Shown here piece after piece: positions 39,821 through 49,181 of a stretch of 64,000 nucleotides of DNA. The notes under the pieces were generated by a model that saw only the letters and a program-made list of their open reading frames with translations, was not told the origin of the DNA and made no database searches. The stretch is from NCBI RefSeq assembly GCF_009734385.1, contig NZ_CP046452.1:1798001-1862000 (forward strand). The letters are read 5' to 3'. Position 1 is the first letter of the stretch; every line of letters begins with the position of its first letter. This DNA comes from Corynebacterium kalinowskii. Lineage in GTDB: Bacteria; Actinomycetota; Actinomycetes; Mycobacteriales; Mycobacteriaceae. Position numbers and translations under genes: made by a program.

Positions 39821-40576
39821 TTAGTGGTAGCAAGCAAGGAGGCCATCTGGCCGCTCGATTACCTGTACTGGGGTGTTGAAGATGTCCGTAAGGAGATCGT
39901 CCTGCATGATCTGCTCCGGCGTGCCGAATTGGACCACCGTGCCGTTTTTGGCGGCACAAATGTAGTCGGAGTACTTAGCGGCGAAGTTGATGTCATGGAG
40001 CACCACAACCACTGTCTTGCCGAATGTCGTGGCAGCGTCCCGCAGATGTCGCATCATCTGGACACTGTGGGCCATATCGAGATTGTTCAAGGGTTCGTCG
40101 AGAAGCACATATTGCGTTTCTTGGGCGAGCACCATCGCCACGTACGCACGTTGGCGCTGACCACCGGACAGTTGGTCGAGGTAGCGCCCTTCGAGTTCGC
40201 TGAGACCGAGGAAGTCGATGTAGCGCGAGACTATCTGCTCGTCATCGCGGGTCAAGCGCCCTTGGGAGTGTGGGAAGCGGCCGAAGCCGACGAGCTGTCG
40301 GACAGTGAGGCGGGTGATGAAGTGGTTTTCCTGCCGCAGGATAGAGACGATCTTCGCTAGGTCCTTTGACTTCGTCGATGCCACATCGAGTGATCCGATG
40401 CGGATGGTGCCTTCGTCGATGTCAAGAAGCCGGCCGATCATGGTCAGCAACGTCGATTTGCCCGCGCCATTCGGCCCGACGAGGGATGTCACTCCCCCGG
40501 CGGGGATTTCGAGAGAGACCGGGCCGATCTCCACAGTGGACGAGTATTTCTTCTTTACGCCAGCAAGTTCAATCAC
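39821..40576 (-). CDS. Siderophore ABC transporter ATP-binding protein
   Basis: This 251-residue FecE/FepC-type ATPase has Walker A GPNGAGKST (about 34-42), Q-loop ILRQENHF, signature LSGGQRQRAYVAM, Walker B YVLLDEP and switch histidine VVLHDINFA. It is the fourth gene of the iron-siderophore operon; its ATG overlaps the permease stop by 4 bases. It corresponds in order to C. glutamicum cg0928. Confidence 0.92.
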   Translation of the reverse strand: MIELAGVKKKYSSTVEIGPVSLEIPAGGVTSLVGPNGAGKSTLLTMIGRLLDIDEGTIRIGSLDVASTKSKDLAKIVSILRQENHFITRLTVRQLVGFGRFPHSQGRLTRDDEQIVSRYIDFLGLSELEGRYLDQLSGGQRQRAYVAMVLAQETQYVLLDEPLNNLDMAHSVQMMRHLRDAATTFGKTVVVVLHDINFAAKYSDYICAAKNGTVVQFGTPEQIMQDDLLTDIFNTPVQVIERPDGLLACYH

Positions 40577-41697
40577 AGTCGGCCCTTTCGCAGCAGGACA
40601 AATAGGAACAATGAGCCGCCCACAAGCTCAATGATGATGGAAACCGCACCCTGGGCATAGAAGATGTGGTTCATGACAAAGTAGGCAGAGGTCAAGACGA
40701 GGAAAGCGCCGATGGTTGCCATGGGCAGGACGGCCCGATGGTCATAGGTATCCGCGAACTGATAGGTCAATGTCGCTACCAAGAAGCCGAGGAAGGTCAT
40801 CGGCCCCACCAAAGCGGTGGAGACTGCCATCAGCACCGAGACCAACACCAGGAAGTAGATCGATGCGTGGCGGTGGTTAATTCCGAGGTTATTGGCAAGA
40901 TCGGCACCCAAGGACACCACATTAAGCACCTTGGCCCTCAGCACGATGCCCAGCGTAGCGGCCAGCACTAATACAATCGCTAACCACAAATACTCTGTCT
41001 TGGCATTAGTGACGGAGCCAAACATCCGCGCTGTGAGCACGTCAAACTCGCTCGGGCTGAGTAGACGACGCATGAAGGTAGACAGCGAGCCAAGGCCACC
41101 ACCAATGACGATGCCAACGAGCAACATCACCTGAATGTTCGCAAAACGCCCGGTCAGCAGCCAGCCGTATAGCACCAAGCTCATCCCCACCATCAGGATC
41201 ACTTGGGTGATGAATTGCCACGTCCCCGAGAACGCTGCAAGCCCGGCCGCGCCAAAGAAAAACACGACCGAAGTTTGAATGACCATGTAGAGTGCCTCAA
41301 ACCCCATGATTGATGGGGTCACGATGCGGTTGTTGGTCACCGTTTGGAAAGTCACCGTCGCCATCGCTTGCGCCAACGCGACAATCGCCATCACGATGAT
41401 TGCAGTCGCGCGACGTTCCGCAATCAGCCAGAAGCCTGGCGTGCCAAATGGCATGGGGTTGCCCCAAGCCAGTAGACCGAAAGCAAAGAGGGCGCTCAAA
41501 CCGATCATGATGCTGAGCGTCAGCCAATAGCGTGAGCGAACTTTAGGCGTCGCAAAGCAGCCTGCCCCATGTCTATGGATACAACTTCCCGTGCATGTGC
41601 GGCAGGGATCGAAAGGCTGGGCAGGTGGATGCTCGACGGCGACGTCGATAGGCGGGGTGCGACGCACCTTGAACCGGAGCGGAAGAAGATTAGGCAC
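40573..41697 (-). CDS. Siderophore ABC permease with Cys-rich N-terminal extension
   Basis: This is a 374-residue FecCD-family permease with about nine membrane helices from residue ~58 onward (LTLSIMIGLSALFAFGLLAW; MATVTFQTVTNNRIVTPSIMG; LGIVLRAKVLNVVSLGADLANNLGI, the coupling-helix region). The first ~55 residues are an unusual cytoplasmic extension containing CRTCTGSCIHRHGAGC, with four Cys and two His in 16 residues, a candidate metal or Fe-S site. It overlaps the upstream permease gene by 8 bases and the ATPase gene by 4. The start at 41697 is needed to include the Cys cluster; a later start would remove it. Confidence 0.88.
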   Translation of the reverse strand: MPNLLPLRFKVRRTPPIDVAVEHPPAQPFDPCRTCTGSCIHRHGAGCFATPKVRSRYWLTLSIMIGLSALFAFGLLAWGNPMPFGTPGFWLIAERRATAIIVMAIVALAQAMATVTFQTVTNNRIVTPSIMGFEALYMVIQTSVVFFFGAAGLAAFSGTWQFITQVILMVGMSLVLYGWLLTGRFANIQVMLLVGIVIGGGLGSLSTFMRRLLSPSEFDVLTARMFGSVTNAKTEYLWLAIVLVLAATLGIVLRAKVLNVVSLGADLANNLGINHRHASIYFLVLVSVLMAVSTALVGPMTFLGFLVATLTYQFADTYDHRAVLPMATIGAFLVLTSAYFVMNHIFYAQGAVSIIIELVGGSLFLFVLLRKGRL

Positions 41698-42667
41698 GTC
41701 GCTGCTGCCTCACAATCAGGTAGATGAAAACGATCGCACCCAATACGCCGAGGACCAGGGACACCGGAACCTCAAAGGGGGCGATGATAGTGCGGCCGAT
41801 GAGATCGCACACGGTGACGATGCCGATTCCGAGCACGCACACCCACGGCAGGTTGCTGCGTAGGTCATCGCCACGGAACATGGAGACAACGTTCGGGACG
41901 ATCAGGCCAATAAAGGGCAAATTGCCGACGACCACAGTCACGACACCAGTAGCCACCGCCACCAAGCCGGTGCCGATCACGATGATTTTGTTGTAGTCAA
42001 GGCCGACATTGGTGGCAATATCTTGCCCCAGCCCGGCAACAGTCAAGCGATCCGCAAAGAAGAACACGGCCACGACTACCAAAGCCACGATCCACAACAC
42101 CTCGTATTGCCCACGAAGCACGGAGGTGAAAGATCCAGCGAACCAAATGCCTAGGCTTTGCAATTTGTCCAGCTTGAGAGCGATAAAGGTCGAGATCGAA
42201 CTGACCACGGCGCCCAGCATGATGCCGACAATCGGCACGATCAGTGACGATCGCAGAGTAACGCGACGCAGGAATGCGAAAAAGACCATGGTGCCGACAA
42301 ACGCGAAAATGACCGCGGTGATCATCCGAGGCATCAGACCGGCCTCAGGGAAAAAGATCATCGAAAACAGCAGCCCAAGACCCGCCCACTCCGTAGTTCC
42401 CGTGGTCGTGGGCTCCACAAAACGGTTTTGGGTGAGCAGCTGCATCACCAGACCACTCATGGCCATCGCAGCTCCGGCCAGCACCAATGCCACCGTCCGA
42501 GGGATGCGAGTGATGGCAAAGATCTCCTTGCCTTCGGCTCCCCCAAGGATGTCATAGGCACCAACAAACAGCGACAGCACGAGCAGGCCGATAATCGCGG
42601 CAACTCCAACAATTAGGCGCCACTCCAGAAGTCTGCCTCGGGTCGCCTGCGCGCGAACTGCAGTCAT
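41690..42667 (-). CDS. Siderophore ABC permease (first permease subunit)
   Basis: This 325-residue FecCD-family permease starts at ATG 42667 with GAGAGGAC upstream; the longer frame lacks a ribosome site. Helices include LIVGVAAIIGLLVLSLFVGAY near the start. ITRIPRTVALVLAGAAMAMSGLVMQLLTQNRFVEPTTTGTTEWAGLG is the conserved segment with the L-loop; GLDYNKIIVIGTGLVAVATGV and VGNLPFIGLIVPNVVSMFRG follow. It forms a heterodimer with the next gene product. It lies 89 bases after the binding-protein gene, a spacing that may allow different expression levels. Confidence 0.92.
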   Translation of the reverse strand: MTAVRAQATRGRLLEWRLIVGVAAIIGLLVLSLFVGAYDILGGAEGKEIFAITRIPRTVALVLAGAAMAMSGLVMQLLTQNRFVEPTTTGTTEWAGLGLLFSMIFFPEAGLMPRMITAVIFAFVGTMVFFAFLRRVTLRSSLIVPIVGIMLGAVVSSISTFIALKLDKLQSLGIWFAGSFTSVLRGQYEVLWIVALVVVAVFFFADRLTVAGLGQDIATNVGLDYNKIIVIGTGLVAVATGVVTVVVGNLPFIGLIVPNVVSMFRGDDLRSNLPWVCVLGIGIVTVCDLIGRTIIAPFEVPVSLVLGVLGAIVFIYLIVRQQRRA

Positions 42668-42756
42668 GAGTGTCCTCTCTTTTTCGGTTTGGGTCCGGAC
42701 ATGCACAAAGGCCACACCCGGCGGTTGCCAGGCATGACCAGTGGTTTTCAGACCTT

Positions 42757-43764
42757 TTAGCCCTTGAAGGCCTTGAAGGCCTTGGCGATGGAGTTAAAGA
42801 TCTCCGTGTGGGTCTGGATACCGTCGTTGGTGTAGGTGTCGGCAGGCAGGAAGATCACCTTGCTCTTCTTTACTGCGTCGACGTTCTGCAGGACCTGGTT
42901 TTCCTTCAGGACAGTTTCCGCAGGTCGGAAGCCAGCTTCCTTCGCAGCAGTCGTGCCTGCATCGCGGTCGAGAACGATGATCCAATCCGGGTTGGACTGA
43001 GCAATTGCCTCAACAGAGACTTCATCACCCATGTGGTTTGTGGAGCCATTTTCAATCTGGAGGGCTGGCTTCCAGCCGAACAGGTCGAACATCGGGCCGA
43101 CAGTACGTCCCTTGGATGGCGCAATGTAGCCGAATTCACCGCCAGAAACGTTTACTGCCATCACAGTCTCACCCGACTTGTATGCGTCCTTGACAGCCTG
43201 GATAGAAGCATCGAAATCCTTGTTCAGCTTGTCGGCTTCCGTCTCTTTGCCGAAGATCTTGCCCAAAGCGGTGGTCTCACGCTTGAGTTCAGAATCGATC
43301 GGCTTGTCCGGGCGGACATCGAAGTTGAGGTAGGCAGCATCCGGCGTCAGCTTCTTGATCTCTTCCTCGAACTGGAGGAATCGCTGGCCACCCAAAATGA
43401 GGTCGGGCTGCGCGGCCACGAGGTTTTCCAGGTTTGGCTCGCGGTGCATGCCCAGATCCAGCACGCTATCGCCCTTGCCGAGGTCAACAGTGCCTGGGAT
43501 CAACGGCTTTGGCGCAGCTTTAACCTCAATGCCCCAGTCGGCAAGTGTTTCAAAGTTGCGGTTCGCCAAGGACACTGCGGACTTCGGAGGCGACGGCACT
43601 TCGTGAGTACCGGTATTGTCCTCGATCTGGACAGTCTTGACGGCTGCCTCATCCTTTGTTTCTGCAGCTCCACCACCACAGGCAGTGAGGGCGAAAGCTG
43701 CAGCGGAGACCACAGTCAGAGTGCGGAGTCGAGAAGAAAACATAAGCTGATCCTTGGTTGTCAT
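42757..43764 (-). CDS. Siderophore-binding lipoprotein of the ABC importer
   Basis: This is a 335-residue solute-binding lipoprotein. The signal peptide ends LTACGGG, a clear lipobox with the lipidated Cys at residue 29. The mature part has the FatB/CeuE (TroA-like) fold: VPSPPKSAVSLANRNFETLADWG, LVAAQPDLILGGQRFLQ, EAIAQSNPDWIIVLDRDAG, TEIFNSIAKAFKAF. This family binds catecholate or related ferric siderophores. It is the first gene of the operon, directly downstream of two DtxR-type boxes. Confidence 0.92.
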   Translation of the reverse strand: MTTKDQLMFSSRLRTLTVVSAAAFALTACGGGAAETKDEAAVKTVQIEDNTGTHEVPSPPKSAVSLANRNFETLADWGIEVKAAPKPLIPGTVDLGKGDSVLDLGMHREPNLENLVAAQPDLILGGQRFLQFEEEIKKLTPDAAYLNFDVRPDKPIDSELKRETTALGKIFGKETEADKLNKDFDASIQAVKDAYKSGETVMAVNVSGGEFGYIAPSKGRTVGPMFDLFGWKPALQIENGSTNHMGDEVSVEAIAQSNPDWIIVLDRDAGTTAAKEAGFRPAETVLKENQVLQNVDAVKKSKVIFLPADTYTNDGIQTHTEIFNSIAKAFKAFKG

Positions 43765-43798
43765 GGGTAGTCATCCTGAGAACTCATACCCGAGGAGT

Positions 43799-43841
43799 AA
43801 GTAAGCCTTGCCTAAGCTGTAGTTAGGTTAGCATTACCTGG
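43799..43841 (-). promoter_or_regulatory. Two DtxR-type iron boxes before the siderophore operon
   Basis: TTAGGTTAGCATTACCTGG (43823-43841) matches the 19-base DtxR consensus TTAGGTTAGCCTAACCTAA at most positions. A second, weaker copy, AAGTAAGCCTTGCCTAAGC, overlaps 43800-43818. They lie 35-77 bases before the start codon, so iron repression is expected. Confidence 0.8.
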
Positions 43842-43976
43842 GCTCAATTACGCAACTTTTTTGTGAGGTAATTGAACCTACCCCCTCTTCTCTCGCGTTC
43901 ACCTGGCCCCAAATGGCCCTTGTGCTGCAAAAAGTCGAAACAACGCCGTCACACCCGGTTCACCAGAAATAGCGAA

Positions 43977-44008
43977 AGGGCGCTCCGGACTTTGTCCGAA
44001 ACGCCCCT
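43977..44008 (-). terminator. Terminator of purL
   Basis: On the minus strand GGGCGTTTCGGAC pairs with GTCCGGAGCGCCC across an AAA loop, with a two-base mismatch, then TTTCGC. It starts 12 bases after the stop. Confidence 0.65.
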
Positions 44009-44019
44009 ACATCGAGTCG

Positions 44020-47000
44020 CTACTTGCGGAAGAACTCCGCTGCCGACTCAAATAGCTTCATGTCGTACTCTCCTGGGACGTTCTTGTAAGTCGAACCGGA
44101 GATACGCTCAGAGTGGCCCATCTTGCCCAGGACGCGACCATCCTCGGACATGATGCCTTCCAGCGCAAACAGTGCGCCGTTTGGGTTGACAGAAATGTCC
44201 ATCAGCGGCTCGCCAGCAGCGTCAACATACTGAGTGATGGCAGCAGCCTTGAGACGCTCCCATTCGGACTCCCCTGCTGTAATGCGACCCTCGCCGTGCG
44301 AAATCGGCACTGCGAAGACGTCGCCAACATTCACCTTGGACAGCCATGGTGAGTTGTTGTTCACCACGCGCACGCGCGAAATGCGCGACTGGTGACGGCC
44401 AATGGTGTTGAACGTCAGGGTTGGAGTCTCGGTACCTGGCTCCACGATGGAGCCATATGGCACCAGACCCAGCTTGATCAGAGCCTGGAAACCATTGCAG
44501 ATGCCGAGGATGAGGCCGCCACGGTCGTCGAGAAGCCCCTGCACGCCCGCCGTCAGAGCCGGGTTGCGCAGGAAGGATGTCATGAACTTGGCGGAACCGT
44601 CTGGCTCGTCGCCGCCGGAGAAGCCACCCGGCAGGAAGAGCATCTGGGAGCGATCCAGCGCCGTGGCCATGCGGTCTACCGACTCAGCGATGTCCTCTGG
44701 GGTGCGGTTGCGCACGACGAGGATTTCCGCCTCGATACCCGCGCGTTGGAGCGCACGCGCGGAGTCATACTCGCAGTTGGTGCCAGGGAAGACTGGGATC
44801 AGGGCCGTTGGAGTTGCGCCACCAAAGGTGGGCTTATTAGCAGGCTTTTCGACGCCCACAGTCCCCGCCAGCTCGGTTGAGCCAACCTGCTCTGCAGCGG
44901 TTGGGTACACCGGCTCCAGCGTGCCGAGGTAAGCGGCTTCCGCCTCTTCGAACGGAACCGTTGCACCGCGGAAGGTGAATCCGCCCATTTGAGTAGCGCC
45001 AAGGACATCGCCGGCGGTCGGCTCGACGCCATCTGCCCACTCGAGGACGAATGCGCCGTAGGCGTAGTCGTACAGCGGAGCATCCTCGGCGAAAGCGAAG
45101 CCGATGGCCTCGCCCAGCCCCATCTTGAGCACGGCCTCTGCCACGCCACCGAAACCTGGGGTGTAGGCGGAGAGGACCTTGCCTTCGCGCATCAACGTAG
45201 TGACGGTGTTGTAATTGGCGAGGAGGGACTCTGGCGTCGGCAAGCCAGCCAAAGCGGTGTCCTCTTCAGCAGCCAACGATGGCGACAACAGAGTGACGGT
45301 GTGACCTGCGGCCTTGAAGTGGTTCGGCACCACATTGCGCGCGTCATCGTGGCTGACCGCGATGGAGATGACTGTCGGCGGAACGTGCAGTTCTTCGAAG
45401 GTGCCGGACATCGAGTCCTTGCCACCGATCGCGGCGACGCCAAGGCCGAGCTGGGCCTTGATGGTGCCAAGCAGCGCAGCAGCTGGCTTGCCCCAGGCCG
45501 CAGCGGAATCCATGCGCTCGAAGTATTCCTGGAAGGACAGGTAGGTCTCATCGATGGAGGCACCTGTGGCGATCAGCTTGGACACGGACTCGACGACTGC
45601 GAGGTATGCGCCGTGGTACGGGCTGGCTTCGGTCAGGTATGGGTTGTAACCCCAGGACATGACGGAACAGTTGGTGGTCTCCCCCAGCACAGGCAGGGTG
45701 TTCGCCATCGCCTGGATTGGAGTGGCCTGGCGGGTACCACCAAACGGCATCAACACGGTGCCGGCACCGACGGTGGAGTCGAAGCGCTCGGACAGGCCCT
45801 GCTTGGAGGCAACATTCAGATCCGATGCCATGCCGAGGAAGGATTCGTTGAAATCGGCCGAACGAGCCCACTCGCGGCCTGCTGCTCGCCAGTCACCGGC
45901 AGGTGCGATCTCAGCGGTGACGTGCTTCTTCGCGCCGTTGGTGTTCAGGAATTCGCGGGAGAGATCGACGATGGCGTTGCCGCGCCAGTTCATGCGCATG
46001 CGGCCGGAATCGGTCACCTCGGCGACGATGACTGCGGTGAGGTTTTCCTCGTTGGACAGCTCGATGAGCTTTGCTGCGTCCTTTGCCTCGACCACAATCG
46101 CCATGCGCTCTTGGGACTCAGATAGCGCAAGTTCAGTGCCGTTAAGACCCTCGTACTTCTTTGGCACAGCATCGAGGTTGATCTCGAGGGAATCAGCGAG
46201 TTCGCCGACTGCCACCGCCACGCCACCTGCGCCGAAGTCATTGCAGCGCTTGATGAGCTGGGAGAACTCCGGGTTACGGAACAGGCGCTGCAGCTTGCGC
46301 TCCTCAGGCGCGTTGCCCTTTTGCACCTCTGCGCCCGCGGTAGTCAGGGACTCTACGGTGTGCTTCTTCGAGGAACCCGTCGCGCCACCAATACCGTCGC
46401 GTCCGGTAGCTCCGCCGACCAGGACCACGAGGTCGCCAGCCGCAGGAACTTCACGGCGAACATTTGCCGCCGGAGCACCTGCGACAACAGCACCCATTTC
46501 CAGGTGCTTTGCCACATAGCCTGGGTGGTACAGCTCGTCCACGAGTCCGGTGGCCAGGCCGATCTGGTTACCGTAAGAGGAGTTGCCTGCAGCAGCAACG
46601 CGAGCAATAGTCTTCTGTGGCAGCTTGCCCTCGCGGGTCGTGGTCTCCAGCGGGTTGCCTGAGCCGGAGATGCGCATCGCGCCGTAGACGTAGCCACGGC
46701 CGGAGAGTGGGTCGCGGATTGCGCCACCGATACAGGTCGCAGCGCCACCGAATGGCTCAATTTCGGTCGGGTGGTTGTGCGTCTCGTTCTTGAACAGCAG
46801 CAACCACGGCTCTTCCTTGCCGTCGACGGTGATGTTGACGTGCACGGTGCAGGCGTTAATCTCCTCGGAGACATCCATCTTGTCGAGTTTGCCCGTGGCT
46901 CGCAGCACCTTTGCTGCGATGGTGCCCATGTCCATCAAAGTGACGGGCTTGGTGCGGTTGATGGATTCGCGCGCTGCCAGGTAGTCCTGGTACGCGGCTT

Positions 47001-47688
47001 CTGCGGCTGGCTCATTGAAAGTAATCGAATCGAGGACGGTTTCAAACGTCGTGTGACGGCAGTGATCCGACCAGTAGGTATCGATGACCTTGAGCTCGGT
47101 GATCGTCGGGTCGCGATCCTCAGAGGCGAAGTAATCACGGATCAAGATCGCGTCGTCGGTGTCCATCGCGAGGCCCTGGCCGGACACGAAGGCGTGGATG
47201 TCGGCGTCGGAAAGCGCGGTAAAGCCCTCGAGCTTCTCGACGTCCGCAGGCTTCTCGACGCTCATAGTCAAGGTCTCGGGCAGCTCCAGATTCGCTTCTC
47301 GCGCTTCGACTGGATTGATAAGGTCGGTGCGCATCTTCTCAGGGATCTCACCTTCGACCGCGTAGAGCACAGCGGTGCGCACCTGGGGGCGCTGCTTTTC
47401 AAAGAGGAACTGGATGCACTGAGCAGCGGAATCGGCGCGCTGGTCGAACTGACCAGGCAATGGCTCCACTGCGAGGATCTGGCCGTCAATTCCGGCCTCC
47501 TCCAGCGTTGCGAAAGTGTTGTCTACCTGGGGCTCGGAGAGCACGAGCTTGACCGCTTTGTCGAACTCCTCGTTCGTCGTACCTTCGACGTCGTAACGAT
47601 TGAGCATGCGCACCTTGACGCCGTACTCCTTCGAGAGGGCCGCAGCGTGCCCACCTTCGCGATTCTCCACGTACACACGCTGAACCAT
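44020..47688 (-). CDS. purL: Single-chain phosphoribosylformylglycinamidine synthase
   Basis: This 1222-residue enzyme of purine synthesis converts FGAR, glutamine and ATP to FGAM. The N-terminal ~150 residues (MVQRVYVENREGGHAAALSKEY) replace PurS. Two ATP-grasp-like AIR-synthase halves follow (KNETHNHPTEIEPFGGAATCIGGAIRDPLSGRG; FGAGGVAVAVGELAD; IGGKDSMSGTFEELHVPPT). The C-terminal glutamine amidotransferase (from ~962) has PGTNCEYDS, the catalytic Cys1064 in ILGICNGFQAL and His1131 in PISHGEGR. Actinobacteria such as C. glutamicum normally use separate purS, purQ and purL; this length and sequence fit the Clostridium/Bifidobacterium long type instead. It stands alone, not in a pur cluster. 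Horizontal acquisition is an inference. Confidence 0.93.
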   Translation of the reverse strand: MVQRVYVENREGGHAAALSKEYGVKVRMLNRYDVEGTTNEEFDKAVKLVLSEPQVDNTFATLEEAGIDGQILAVEPLPGQFDQRADSAAQCIQFLFEKQRPQVRTAVLYAVEGEIPEKMRTDLINPVEAREANLELPETLTMSVEKPADVEKLEGFTALSDADIHAFVSGQGLAMDTDDAILIRDYFASEDRDPTITELKVIDTYWSDHCRHTTFETVLDSITFNEPAAEAAYQDYLAARESINRTKPVTLMDMGTIAAKVLRATGKLDKMDVSEEINACTVHVNITVDGKEEPWLLLFKNETHNHPTEIEPFGGAATCIGGAIRDPLSGRGYVYGAMRISGSGNPLETTTREGKLPQKTIARVAAAGNSSYGNQIGLATGLVDELYHPGYVAKHLEMGAVVAGAPAANVRREVPAAGDLVVLVGGATGRDGIGGATGSSKKHTVESLTTAGAEVQKGNAPEERKLQRLFRNPEFSQLIKRCNDFGAGGVAVAVGELADSLEINLDAVPKKYEGLNGTELALSESQERMAIVVEAKDAAKLIELSNEENLTAVIVAEVTDSGRMRMNWRGNAIVDLSREFLNTNGAKKHVTAEIAPAGDWRAAGREWARSADFNESFLGMASDLNVASKQGLSERFDSTVGAGTVLMPFGGTRQATPIQAMANTLPVLGETTNCSVMSWGYNPYLTEASPYHGAYLAVVESVSKLIATGASIDETYLSFQEYFERMDSAAAWGKPAAALLGTIKAQLGLGVAAIGGKDSMSGTFEELHVPPTVISIAVSHDDARNVVPNHFKAAGHTVTLLSPSLAAEEDTALAGLPTPESLLANYNTVTTLMREGKVLSAYTPGFGGVAEAVLKMGLGEAIGFAFAEDAPLYDYAYGAFVLEWADGVEPTAGDVLGATQMGGFTFRGATVPFEEAEAAYLGTLEPVYPTAAEQVGSTELAGTVGVEKPANKPTFGGATPTALIPVFPGTNCEYDSARALQRAGIEAEILVVRNRTPEDIAESVDRMATALDRSQMLFLPGGFSGGDEPDGSAKFMTSFLRNPALTAGVQGLLDDRGGLILGICNGFQALIKLGLVPYGSIVEPGTETPTLTFNTIGRHQSRISRVRVVNNNSPWLSKVNVGDVFAVPISHGEGRITAGESEWERLKAAAITQYVDAAGEPLMDISVNPNGALFALEGIMSEDGRVLGKMGHSERISGSTYKNVPGEYDMKLFESAAEFFRK

Positions 47689-47905
47689 CGTGCCTCCAGA
47701 TTCCCATAGCTCTACTTAGACGGTCGTCTCCACCAGCGTATTGCCCGCGAGTGACTGATACCAATTCTAGAGGGTGGGCGCACTCGAATTCGGTGCCCTA
47801 CCTTTGACACGGTGTCGGCTTGTGGAGCCGTGTTCACGAAAGGGCTTTCGAGTCCAACAGCCGCCCAACTCGCCGACCAGACCCACTACTGACTACGAAA
47901 GAAAA

Positions 47906-47939
47906 AGAAACCCCAGCTCATTTCTGAACTGGGGTTTCT
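47906..47939 (-). terminator. Terminator of ssrA
   Basis: Perfect 11-bp arms AGAAACCCCAG / CTGGGGTTTCT are followed on the minus strand by TTTCTTTTTC. Confidence 0.92.
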
Positions 47940-47945
47940 AATTTG

Positions 47946-48320
47946 TGGAGCCGCCGGGAATTGAACCCGGGTCCTACGTCACCTCGCCAGGGCTTCTCCG
48001 TGCGCAGTTCGCGCGGAATCTCTACTCGGCCCTCCGGATCAGTCGAACATGTCCGGATGATGAGCCCAGTTGTCGGTGGGTGTCCCCTACCGCCCCGTCA
48101 ACACGACGGTAGAGCAAGTTCCTCTAAGTCGATGCCGAGGTCCAGGTCAGGAACCTACCTGGTTCGGCAGACACGCTAGTCGCTGATTAGGCAGCGAGGG
48201 CGTAGTCGCGCTGAGTGTTCTCTGCGCTTGTTTTTTGCTACGACGCTTACGGTGGTCTCTAGCCTGCACCGGCACGCTTCCCCTGGCTCAATATACGTAG
48301 TCGAAACCAGAATCGACCCC
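47946..48320 (-). ncRNA. ssrA: Transfer-messenger RNA
   Basis: The 5' end GGGGTCG (48320 downwards) pairs with CGGCTCC at the 3' end. The tRNA-like T arm GGACCCGGGTTCAATTCCCGG is visible near 47951-47972, apart from the terminal CCA, which is not encoded. The tag frame runs 48225 to 48187 on the minus strand and encodes AENTQRDYALAA then TAA, close to the C. glutamicum tag. GTTTCGACT near the 5' end is the D-arm analogue. Its protein partner SmpB is encoded at 49182-49670. Confidence 0.95.
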
Positions 48321-48363
48321 GTATCCCTGCTGGCCGGAATTGCGATTCTCCAGCAGGATTTAC

Positions 48364-48726
48364 TTACTCTACTCTCTCTTCGAGCCATTGTGCAAGCACC
48401 TGCGCATGGTTACGGTCTCGGTCTTTAGACGCGTAGACCAGCGTCACATCCCCAGCACGAACGAGGTCAAGCAGGCTGATTAGGTCTGGATCGCCGTCGG
48501 CAAGCGCTGCGTCGAGCTCGGCTCGATACCGGTCGGTGAACGTCGAAAAGTCGCCGCCGCTATGGAACCACTTCCGCAGGCTTGTCGACGGCGCTGCCCC
48601 CTTCGCCCACAGATCCGGCCCGAAGTCCGCTTTCGAAATCCCGCGCGGCCACAAACGATCTACCAGCGCGAAGGTGCCCTGTGGTACGTCTAAGAGAAGG
48701 TCGTGAATTTTAGCGATGCGCGGCAT
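48364..48726 (-). CDS. DUF488 family protein
   Basis: This 120-residue soluble protein of the DUF488/YeaO type begins MPRIAKIHDLLLDVPQGTFA and has the family blocks LVDRLWPRGISKADFGPDLWAKG, APSTSLRKWFHSGG, DFSTFTDRYRAEL and VTLVYASKDRDRNHAQVLAQWLE. ATG 48726 is chosen; the start lies 17 bases inside the upstream membrane protein gene, so translation may be coupled. The family function is unknown. Confidence 0.85.
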   Translation of the reverse strand: MPRIAKIHDLLLDVPQGTFALVDRLWPRGISKADFGPDLWAKGAAPSTSLRKWFHSGGDFSTFTDRYRAELDAALADGDPDLISLLDLVRAGDVTLVYASKDRDRNHAQVLAQWLEERVE

Positions 48727-49168
48727 GGCGACGCACTCGATCGACAATGCAGAGGAGAATCCAGCCGAAGAAGCTCAGAACTCCGAGGATCCCGAAAATT
48801 TCGGACAATCGGCTGTTTATCTCTATCGCCGTCTCTTTGTCCATCGACCCGAAATCCAAAAGGACTGTCTCGGAATTGGGCGCGTCACCTGCATCAGGAA
48901 TGAGCCACATCGCGAAGGTTGTCGCCGCGGCGCCGAACCACCAAAGCACCTTGAGGCTTCGATCGAAGCGGCTTCGGCCATCGCCGAGCATCAAGCCGAC
49001 AAGTAGCAGGATCAAGTAGCCTCCGGACACAGCCAGGAATCCACCGAAGAGGAAGATGACAACGAGCCACCCGGCATTTCCGCCCGCAAAACGGCCGAAG
49101 AGAACGATCAGAGGAGCCACGAACACTGCTACCGCATTGCAGATGATGAAAAATTTGCGTGTCTCCAC
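48710..49168 (-). CDS. Four-helix membrane protein, unrecognised
   Basis: This 152-residue protein has hydrophobic helices at about FFIICNAVAVFVAPLIVLFG, GWLVVIFLFGGFLAVSGGYLI, VLWWFGAAATTFAMWLI and IFGILGVLSFFGWILLCIVD, and an acidic loop between helices 3 and 4 (DAGDAPNSETVLLDFGSMDKE). It ends in a basic tail. It lies 13 bases after the smpB stop. I do not recognise the family. Confidence 0.6.
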   Translation of the reverse strand: METRKFFIICNAVAVFVAPLIVLFGRFAGGNAGWLVVIFLFGGFLAVSGGYLILLLVGLMLGDGRSRFDRSLKVLWWFGAAATTFAMWLIPDAGDAPNSETVLLDFGSMDKETAIEINSRLSEIFGILGVLSFFGWILLCIVDRVRRHAAHR

Positions 49169-49181
49169 CGCGGATCCCCTC

